Assembly: GCA_045531235.1 (NCBI GenBank)
Contig: JAZSDQ010000113.1
Span: 1 to 6,515, forward strand
Direction: 5' to 3'
DNA from: RGIG5579 sp045531235
Lineage (GTDB): Bacteria > Bacillota > Clostridia > Oscillospirales > SIG627
Length of the DNA stretch: 6,515 nucleotides
Made by a program: the position numbers and the translations under genes. Positions 1 through 5,276 of the stretch are shown here, piece by piece. The notes beneath the pieces are model-generated. The model worked only from the letters and a program-made list of their open reading frames with translations. It did no database searches and had not been told where the DNA came from. How positions within the stretch are numbered: the stretch's first letter is position 1; the number at the start of each line of letters is the position of its first letter.

Positions 1-40
1 ACTACTTTAATTACATCAGACCTGTTCGTAAACTTAACAG

Positions 41-75
41 AAAACCACCAGTCCAATATCGCATTGAACTGGCGG
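41..75 (-). terminator. Probable terminator after the WG-repeat gene
   Basis: On the minus strand a 13-bp stem (75-63 pairing with 57-45, loop 62-58) is followed by TTTTCTGTT. Two pairs of the stem are G-U wobbles when read as minus-strand RNA. Read from the plus strand the same positions become A-C mismatches, so the structure fits minus-strand transcription better. It lies 74 bases beyond the stop of the WG-repeat gene and probably ends the spoIIR-WG unit. The T tract is short and interrupted, so efficiency is uncertain. Confidence 0.65.
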
Positions 76-91
76 CTTAACTTTTTCTTTT

Positions 92-126
92 TTTGTGTCT
101 ACTAACTATTGACTAGTTCACACAAA
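92..126. repeat. Two-part inverted repeat downstream of the WG-repeat gene
   Basis: An outer 7-bp pair (TTTGTGT at 92-98 with ACACAAA at 120-126) encloses an inner 5-bp pair (AACTA at 104-108 with TAGTT at 114-118), with unequal bulges of 5 bases and 1 base between them. The stem is AT-rich. On the minus strand it is followed by A-rich rather than T-rich sequence, so it is a poor terminator in that direction. On the plus strand a T run (135-140) comes nine bases later. It may be an accessory structure, part of a plus-strand terminator for a gene outside the window, or chance in AT-rich DNA. The rest of 1-149 shows nothing further that I can support. Confidence 0.35.
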
Positions 127-149
127 GTGCCTTCTTTTTTATTGTTATT

Positions 150-1661
150 TTATTGTGCCGGTTTCGTTGTGTATTCGGGATGGGTAGTTCTGGAGGGTGT
201 TGACAAAACGGGAGGAAGTACGATAATTTCGTCTTCTTCGTAATGAAAGCTGTTTTGCGGTCCTCGGGTAATGGTGATCTTCGTGTGCGGCTCAGAGGAA
301 CTCGTCGGAGGCTCCTCACCGGGTGGGGGATAGATTCCTTTCACCGTTGTTAAAAGATACCAGCCGTGTTCTTTGGAATAAAGGACGGAAAAACCGTTGG
401 AAAATTGAGAAATACCGTCAAAAGCAGGTTCTAAAACGGTCTTTCCCGTGGAGTCGATAAGGCCTTTTTTACCGTCTTCGTTGGTGATGACGGCAATTCC
501 TCCCGAAAAGGGCGCTGCATCGTAATATATGGGAGATGTGATCCAAGCACCGTCAGAGGAAACATACCCGAATTTATCACCGTTCGTTACAACAAAAATT
601 CCTTCCAGGTAAGATACGGCATGATAGCCTTGAGGTAAACTTACCTCTTCACCGTAGATATTGATGATGCTTTCCCGCTTTGATTTTATAACGCCGTTTT
701 CGTCTGAGACGGCAATTACTACTCGCAACAGTCCGTGATCAAAATAATGAAAACCAAGGGCTTCCTCGCCGGTCTTTTCTGTCATAAGAAGGGTCAGATG
801 ATCAAAAACTACTTCGCCGCGTTCATTTCGTATGGTGATTTTTCCTTCGGCATCAGCCATGACCGCAAATCCTTCTGAGTAACGGTAGGCGGTGGGGTAC
901 GTGGCATCTACGGAAAACTCTTTGGTTTTTCGGCCGTCTTTGAAACTACCCTTGTAGCCAAATAAGCCGTTTTCATAAATAAGCGTGCTATTTTCGTTTT
1001 CTGCGCCGTAAGCTGCAGGAATGGTATATTCTACACCGCGATTGTCTTTTTTTGGATCGTAGTCAGCGGCAACAAAAGCTTGCTCGTCGTTGTTCCAAAC
1101 AAAATAGCTTTTATCGTCTTTTTTTTGGAATACTGCCTCGCCGGAATGGTTCAGCAAGCCGGTAAAGAGATAATCTTCACTTTTTTGGATCTGTGTTAAA
1201 GAGGGGAGAGAAAAGCATTTCTCCGTATTTCCTTCATTTTTCAAAAGAAAGCCGTAAGCCGTTTCGTAATCATCGCCGATGAGGGCATTTTTTACAATAG
1301 ACATGGTCTTGCTGTCAAATTTTTCCGTGCTGTGTAAAGAGGAAAAGTCTACGATGTTGCTTGCACTGTAGACAGAAGAAAGAAGCCTTTCTGCGAAAGC
1401 AGAATAGTCTATGGATTCAATCACTTCCGTTTTTGTTTCTTCCATGGTTTCAGTCAAGGGTTCTCGCCGCTCACTCCGCACCAAAAGCGGGAGATCAATG
1501 ATTCCGCTGTCCCAAAGGATCAAAACCGTAACCAAAGAAAGAGCCACCAGCGCAATGCCAAGCCGCCCTAAAAAGGATCGGATCTTCTTTTTTGAAAAAA
1601 AACTTTTCTTGAATTCCAATGTTATCATTCTCACTTGTTTTACTTTTTTACAGTATATCAT
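150..1661 (-). CDS. Single-pass membrane protein with WG-type repeats, function unknown
   Basis: This 503-residue protein has a basic N-terminus rich in Lys/Arg (about 18-33), one membrane segment (about 34-50) and a long extracytoplasmic part, so the expected topology is N-in, C-out. Residues ~228-437 carry degenerate WG (KWG-type, beta-hairpin) repeats. The clearest run is 359-437, with units such as NGDKFGYVSSDG, EDGKKGLIDSTGKTVLEPAF and KEHGWYLL. More diverged copies lie at about 231-238, 261-286 and 308-340. WG repeats are thought to mediate binding, and I see no catalytic motif. Residues ~444-503 form a Pro/Thr/Ser-rich tail, possibly a flexible wall-spanning or linker region, with no LPxTG anchor. 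Start choice is uncertain. The ATG at 1661 has no obvious ribosome binding site, while the ATG at 1628 (residue 12) is preceded by AAGTGAG and may be the true start. Only 27 bases separate it from spoIIR and no convincing terminator lies between, so co-transcription is likely. A sporulation role is my inference from position only. Confidence 0.88.
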   Translation of the reverse strand: MIYCKKVKQVRMITLEFKKSFFSKKKIRSFLGRLGIALVALSLVTVLILWDSGIIDLPLLVRSERREPLTETMEETKTEVIESIDYSAFAERLLSSVYSASNIVDFSSLHSTEKFDSKTMSIVKNALIGDDYETAYGFLLKNEGNTEKCFSLPSLTQIQKSEDYLFTGLLNHSGEAVFQKKDDKSYFVWNNDEQAFVAADYDPKKDNRGVEYTIPAAYGAENENSTLIYENGLFGYKGSFKDGRKTKEFSVDATYPTAYRYSEGFAVMADAEGKITIRNERGEVVFDHLTLLMTEKTGEEALGFHYFDHGLLRVVIAVSDENGVIKSKRESIINIYGEEVSLPQGYHAVSYLEGIFVVTNGDKFGYVSSDGAWITSPIYYDAAPFSGGIAVITNEDGKKGLIDSTGKTVLEPAFDGISQFSNGFSVLYSKEHGWYLLTTVKGIYPPPGEEPPTSSSEPHTKITITRGPQNSFHYEEDEIIVLPPVLSTPSRTTHPEYTTKPAQ

Positions 1662-1688
1662 TGTATGAGAAAAAAGAAAAGTCTTTTT

Positions 1689-2306
1689 TTAAAAAATACG
1701 ATCTAATCTCTCTTTCGCCGTACCCCACCACTCCAATAGGCGAAAACGGATTTTGTATTCCGTACCGGCGCAAGTAATGGTCTTGGCATTATCTTCATTC
1801 ATTCCTGTATCTATCAGCGCGTCTTCCGTGGAAACCGAGGAGGAAAGGCAGAGTGGCGGAAAAAGAACGCACCACCAATTTTTCCCTTTTGCTTCTCCTA
1901 TTTTTACTTGCAGTGAAAGATATTTACCTGCAGGCAGAGAAAAACCGTCATAGTGCCTGGTAGAGTAATATTCTTCACATAATTCAATGGAAACACCGTC
2001 GTTGCAGCCTTCCTTTTGCAAGGTGTTAATTGCCTCTTCTTTGAATTCATAAAGCTTTTCTTCCAACGCCTTCTCAGCTTCTTTGCGAGAAGTGTAACTG
2101 CCCAGATTGTTTGATGCAAATTTTACCAAAGCGTCCCGCACCATCAGTTTGTTTTCTTGATCAAGTTTTTCATCGGAGTTTGCCAGAACGTGAATTCGAA
2201 TAACCGAATCGTAAAGATTGTCTGCGTTCCAAAAAGGAAGAAACGAAAGACACAAAAGAAGGGCGATACCAAAAAAAATCAATGCTTTTACATATTTTTG
2301 TTCCAT
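1689..2306 (-). CDS. spoIIR: Stage II sporulation protein R (SpoIIR)
   Basis: SpoIIR is made in the forespore and secreted into the space between the two sporulating compartments, where it triggers the SpoIIGA protease to process pro-sigma-E in the mother cell. From the ATG at 2306 the product is 205 residues, close to the family norm. An N-terminal hydrophobic segment (about residues 8-24) fits a signal peptide or anchor. The family core follows: IRIHVLANSD at about 36-45, then LPAGKYLSL and GKNWWCVLFPPLC (about 124-153), with both conserved cysteines. A longer reading from 2345 would add 13 residues but starts in the loop of the terminator hairpin, so I rejected it. AAAGGA lies eight bases before the chosen start. 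The gene sits 76 bases from ispE across a terminator, and its stop is 27 bases from the WG-repeat gene. Presence of this gene marks the organism as a spore former, or a descendant of one. Confidence 0.95.
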   Translation of the reverse strand: MEQKYVKALIFFGIALLLCLSFLPFWNADNLYDSVIRIHVLANSDEKLDQENKLMVRDALVKFASNNLGSYTSRKEAEKALEEKLYEFKEEAINTLQKEGCNDGVSIELCEEYYSTRHYDGFSLPAGKYLSLQVKIGEAKGKNWWCVLFPPLCLSSSVSTEDALIDTGMNEDNAKTITCAGTEYKIRFRLLEWWGTAKERLDRIF

Positions 2307-2314
2307 ATATGTAT

Positions 2315-2320
2315 TCCTTT
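2315..2320 (-). promoter_or_regulatory. Shine-Dalgarno site that decides the spoIIR start
   Basis: The minus strand reads AAAGGA here, eight bases before the ATG at 2306. The two other in-frame ATGs further upstream (2345 and 2324) lie in the terminator loop and directly after its T tract, and neither has a usable ribosome binding site. This site therefore favours the shorter SpoIIR. Confidence 0.7.
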
Positions 2321-2324
2321 CCAT

Positions 2325-2355
2325 AAAAAAAGCTTCACGGATCATCCGTGAAGCT
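2325..2355 (-). terminator. Rho-independent terminator after ispE
   Basis: On the minus strand a perfect 10-bp stem (AGCTTCACGG / CCGTGAAGCT, 2355-2346 and 2340-2331) encloses a 5-base loop and is followed at once by six T (2330-2325). This is the classic intrinsic terminator layout and closes the DUF512-der-plsY-ispE run. On the plus strand the hairpin is followed only by ATTTTG, so it would work less well in that direction, and no plus-strand gene needs it. The spoIIR start follows about 20 bases after the T tract, so the hairpin may also form part of the spoIIR leader. Confidence 0.88.
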
Positions 2356-2357
2356 AT

Positions 2358-2386
2358 TTTGTATCAAAAGATATTTTTTTAATCAA
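2358..2386 (-). promoter_or_regulatory. Possible vegetative-type promoter upstream of spoIIR
   Basis: The minus strand reads TTGATT (2386-2381), a 17-base spacer, then TACAAA (2363-2358). Each hexamer matches four of six positions of the sigma-A consensus. The -35 element would overlap the ispE stop codon, and transcription would start near 2351, inside the first arm of the terminator stem. The surroundings are very AT-rich, so a chance match is quite possible. spoIIR is expected from Bacillus subtilis to depend on sigma-F, which this site does not resemble. It is listed as a weak candidate only. Confidence 0.2.
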
Positions 2387-3237
2387 AAAAGGGTACAAAA
2401 ATATGCTTCGATTCCATCTTTCTTGATTGCTTTTTCACAAGAACGCGCCTTTTCTTCCGAAAGGAAAAGCCCAAACACCGCCGAGCCTGAACCCGTCATC
2501 ATAGAGGCATCCGCCCCCAAAGCAATGAAACGGGATTTTAATTCCCCAATGGCAGGCCTTTCCGCAATGGCACAAATTTCCAAATCGTTATGCATTAAGC
2601 GAAAGGCTTTTTCCAGTTCTCCCGCTGTTAAAGCTTGGCAAAAAGCACTGCCGGCAGCAGGTTTCTTTTCCTCAGCTTGCAATTTGTCATATAAGGAATA
2701 AATATATGGCGTAGAAAGACCCTCACAGTTCTTTGCTACTACGGCAAAGAGGTTTTTCTTTTTTGGGAAAGAAAGAGGAGTCAGCTTTTCACCGATTCCC
2801 TCGCAAAGACAGGTTCCCCCCGCTAAGCAAAAGGGAACGTCGGCTCCGATCCTTGCACCCACGTCAAAAAGATCAACGTCGGAGGGATAGAGTGCCATCA
2901 TTCCTTTTAGCACCGCTGCTGCATCGGCACTTCCTCCGCCCATGCCAGCGCCGTCGGGAATGCGCTTTGTCAAGCGAATCTTAACACCGCCGTTGATCCC
3001 GGCACGGGTAAGATATGCATTTGCCGCTTTCCAGCAAAGATTTTTTTCGCCGGTGGGAATGTGCTCTTTATTGCAAGACAAAAGAATGCCGGAAGGAATT
3101 TTTTCCATTTCCAGTGTATCTGCCAGAGAAATTTCTTGCATAACACTTTCCAGACAGTGGTAACCGTCGTCACGGGTCCCGGTGATAAAAAGGGAAAGAT
3201 TGATCTTTGCGTAAGCGGAAAGAGTGATCTTTGTCAT
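2383..3237 (-). CDS. ispE: 4-diphosphocytidyl-2-C-methyl-D-erythritol kinase IspE
   Basis: IspE is the ATP-dependent GHMP-family kinase that phosphorylates CDP-methylerythritol in the MEP (non-mevalonate) route to isopentenyl diphosphate. The protein is 284 residues, the usual length. The N-terminal substrate motif AYAKINLSL...DGYH (8-27) contains Lys11 and His27. The GHMP ATP-binding loop is PDGAGMGGGSAD (94-105). The likely catalytic Asp133 sits in IGADVPF, and the C-terminal GHMP motif MTGSGSAVFGLF lies at about 247-258. All key residues are present. The ATG overlaps the plsY stop (ATGA) and has AAGGA six bases upstream (3244-3248), so translation is probably coupled to plsY. A strong terminator begins 27 bases after the stop. 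In many clostridia plsY is followed by gpsA instead. Finding ispE here next to spoIIR suggests two gene groups have been joined, which is my inference. Confidence 0.97.
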   Translation of the reverse strand: MTKITLSAYAKINLSLFITGTRDDGYHCLESVMQEISLADTLEMEKIPSGILLSCNKEHIPTGEKNLCWKAANAYLTRAGINGGVKIRLTKRIPDGAGMGGGSADAAAVLKGMMALYPSDVDLFDVGARIGADVPFCLAGGTCLCEGIGEKLTPLSFPKKKNLFAVVAKNCEGLSTPYIYSLYDKLQAEEKKPAAGSAFCQALTAGELEKAFRLMHNDLEICAIAERPAIGELKSRFIALGADASMMTGSGSAVFGLFLSEEKARSCEKAIKKDGIEAYFCTLF

Positions 3238-3947
3238 TTCTTATCCTTGTGAATGGTGAATTTCTTTTCGGTCTTATTCAGAATTCTGTGAATGTTTTCC
3301 TTGTGCATCGCAATTACGAAAAATGCAATCATCAATGAAAACAGAAAATAGAGAATGTTAGGTGCAGAACGGTTGAATGCATATACCACCATGGGATAAA
3401 AGAAGGCGGCGGTAATGCTGGATGCGGAAATAATCTGGGTTGCAATAAACATCAAAGCAAAAATAATTGCCAGCGCCAAAAAGATCAAAGGATCGATAAG
3501 AAGCACCGTAATTGCTGAAACGATAACCCCTTTGCCGCCTTTGAATCCGAAATAAATGGGGAATACGTGACCAATTAAACAAAAGAATCCTGCCACGTAC
3601 TGTCCGGGACCACCCATCAAAAAGAAGCCGAGAACAACGGAAAGAAGCGATTTCAGAACATCGCCGCCTAAAGTAAGAAAGCCTGCTTTTTTACCAAAGG
3701 AACGAAACATGTTGGTCATACCTGCGTTTCCGGAGCCAAGATCCCTTACGTCGCTTTTGTAGATGCTCTTGGATACCCAGATAGCTGTATTGATACTGCC
3801 GAGAAGGTATGCAACGATTGCAGTAAGAATAAAAGTAAGAGCGAGAAAGGTAAGATAAGTCTTGGAAGAAAGGGAAGCTTCTTTCCCGAACAAAAGATAA
3901 ATGAGCCAGCCGTTATCGTTGATGGCAGTAGGAAAAAAATATCTCAT
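3234..3947 (-). CDS. plsY: Acyl-phosphate:glycerol-3-phosphate acyltransferase PlsY
   Basis: PlsY is a multi-pass membrane enzyme that moves an acyl group from acyl-phosphate (made by PlsX) to glycerol-3-phosphate, giving lysophosphatidic acid, the first step of phospholipid synthesis. The family's conserved loops are present: YLLGSI (47-52), the GSGNAGMTNMFR loop (71-82), GHVFP (126-130), the glycine-rich GFKGGKGV loop (134-141) and HKENIHRIL near the C-terminus (215-223). Hydrophobic segments lie between them. At 237 residues it is longer than the usual ~200, because about 35 extra residues precede YLLGSI. Its ATG overlaps the der stop (ATGA), and an AAAGGA site lies 10 bases upstream (3958-3963). 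The only in-frame alternative start I see in the extension is a TTG at codon 19 with no ribosome binding site, so I kept the ATG. The stop overlaps the ispE start in the same ATGA manner. Confidence 0.96.
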   Translation of the reverse strand: MRYFFPTAINDNGWLIYLLFGKEASLSSKTYLTFLALTFILTAIVAYLLGSINTAIWVSKSIYKSDVRDLGSGNAGMTNMFRSFGKKAGFLTLGGDVLKSLLSVVLGFFLMGGPGQYVAGFFCLIGHVFPIYFGFKGGKGVIVSAITVLLIDPLIFLALAIIFALMFIATQIISASSITAAFFYPMVVYAFNRSAPNILYFLFSLMIAFFVIAMHKENIHRILNKTEKKFTIHKDKK

Positions 3948-5272
3948 TCTTCTTTCGTCCTTTCTCTGATCACAAATTCAATGGGCGTTCCTTTGAAGCC
4001 GAAGGTTTCTCTCAGGCAATTCTCAAGGTATCTTTGATAGGTGAAATGGAACAGTTTTTCACTGTTACAAAATACCACGAATTTCGGTGGCTTTACGCTG
4101 ACCTGAGTCATATAGTAGATCTTCAGTCTACGGCCTTTATCACTGGGAGGCTGTACGCGTGTAGTGGCGTCATTGAGCATATCGTTGAGCATACCCGTGG
4201 AAATACGGGTAGATGCCTGCATATTTACGTATTTTATGTGCGCAAACACCTTATCAATACGAAGGCCCGTCTTTGCAGAGATGAAAAGTATGGGCGCGTA
4301 TTGCATGAAGGGAAGCATATCAAATACTTTCTTCGTGGCATTCTTTACCGAATCGTTGTCCTTTTCGGGAAGATCCCATTTGTTCATGCATATAATGCAC
4401 GCTTTGCCTGCTTCGTGGGCAAGACCTGCAATGGTAGCGTCTTGGCTTGTAATGCCTTCAAAAGCGTCCACCATAATAACGCAAACATCGCTTCTTTCTA
4501 CGGCAAGCTTTGCGCGAAGTACACTGTATTTTTCTATGCGATCGTCAATTTTTGATGCCCGACGGATTCCCGCCGTATCAATAAAATTGAAAATGCCGTG
4601 GATATTTTCCACGCGAGTATCAATGGCATCTCTCGTGGTACCTGCCACAGGAGAAACGATCACTCGTTTTTCGCCCAGTACAGCATTGATAAGGCTGCTT
4701 TTTCCCGAATTTGGTTTTCCAATGACAGCTACGTTGATAATATCTTCGTCTTCGTCTTCGCTGTCGGCAGGGCCTAAAAGGCGAATGACTTCGTCTAAAA
4801 TATCGCCGCTTCCCGTGCCGTGAATAGAGGAAAGGGCAAAGGGACCGTATTCTATTCCCAATTCGTAGAATTCATAGAATTCGGGAGGCAGTGCGCCGAT
4901 GGAATCTACCTTGTTTACCGCAAGAATAACAGGCTTGCGGCTTCGCTTCAAAAGGGAAGCGATCTCGCGGTCTGCTGCGGTGACACCTGCTCGGATCTCC
5001 GTCATAAAAATAATGACGTCGGCAGCTTCCATTGCGAGATTTGCCTGTTCCTCAATGTGGCAGAGAATTTCATTATTGCTGCCGGGCTCAATCCCGCCGG
5101 TATCAATGAGAACCATTTTCCTGCCGCACCATTCGGTTTCATAGTAAATGCGGTCGCGAGTCACTCCCGGAACGTCGTCTACAATGGAGATTCTTTGACC
5201 GGATAATTTGTTAAAAAACGTACTTTTGCCAACGTTAGGACGTCCTACAATGGCGATGACGGGTTTTGCCAT
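3944..5272 (-). CDS. der: Ribosome-associated GTPase Der (EngA)
   Basis: This 442-residue protein has the normal length for Der, an essential GTPase that acts in the cytoplasm in assembly of the 50S ribosomal subunit. It contains two GTPase domains in tandem, which is diagnostic of the family. Domain 1 has the P-loop GRPNVGKS (10-17), DTGG (57-60) and NKVD (120-123). Domain 2 has GKPNSGKSS (185-193), DTAG (232-235) and NKWD (297-300). The domains are joined by a short acidic linker (about 168-178, SEDEDED). A KH-like domain that contacts rRNA occupies about 353-442. All nucleotide-binding motifs look intact. The ATG start is set by a strong GGGAGGT site six bases upstream. The gene lies 4 bases after the DUF512 gene, and its TGA stop overlaps the ATG of plsY by ATGA. 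I see nothing unusual in it. Confidence 0.98.
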   Translation of the reverse strand: MAKPVIAIVGRPNVGKSTFFNKLSGQRISIVDDVPGVTRDRIYYETEWCGRKMVLIDTGGIEPGSNNEILCHIEEQANLAMEAADVIIFMTEIRAGVTAADREIASLLKRSRKPVILAVNKVDSIGALPPEFYEFYELGIEYGPFALSSIHGTGSGDILDEVIRLLGPADSEDEDEDIINVAVIGKPNSGKSSLINAVLGEKRVIVSPVAGTTRDAIDTRVENIHGIFNFIDTAGIRRASKIDDRIEKYSVLRAKLAVERSDVCVIMVDAFEGITSQDATIAGLAHEAGKACIICMNKWDLPEKDNDSVKNATKKVFDMLPFMQYAPILFISAKTGLRIDKVFAHIKYVNMQASTRISTGMLNDMLNDATTRVQPPSDKGRRLKIYYMTQVSVKPPKFVVFCNSEKLFHFTYQRYLENCLRETFGFKGTPIEFVIRERTKEE

Positions 5273-5276
5273 AGTT

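Noticed and set aside
22..40. Short inverted repeat CTGTT / AACAG with a 9-base loop at the left edge.
   Set aside because: Five base pairs with a long loop are expected by chance, and there is no T tract or gene to attach it to.
1590..1605. Run of eight A (T on the coding strand) near the start of the WG-repeat gene, as a possible phase-variation tract.
   Set aside because: The frame is intact, the tract is short, and similar runs are common in this AT-rich lysine/phenylalanine coding stretch. Nothing points to switching.
1662..1700. Weak A/T-only hairpin between spoIIR and the WG-repeat gene (A-run plus GAC, then T-runs).
   Set aside because: The stem would be almost all A-T pairs with a single G-C pair, and no GC-rich core. 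It is unlikely to stop transcription, so I treat spoIIR and the WG gene as one unit.
2200..2260. Possible lipoprotein signal (LLLC) in the SpoIIR hydrophobic segment.
   Set aside because: The residue before the cysteine is leucine, not the small residue a lipobox requires, and the cysteine lies within the hydrophobic core.
2307..2345. Longer SpoIIR reading that starts at the ATG at 2345 (218 residues), or at 2324.
   Set aside because: The 2345 ATG lies in the loop of the terminator hairpin and the 2324 ATG directly after the T tract. Neither has a ribosome binding site, whereas the 2306 ATG does and gives a normal signal-peptide start.
4034..4823. Two long open frames on the plus strand (173 and 219 codons) opposite der.
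   Set aside because: They lie wholly antisense to a strongly conserved der, overlap each other in different frames, and show no recognisable domain. They are shadows of the der codon pattern.
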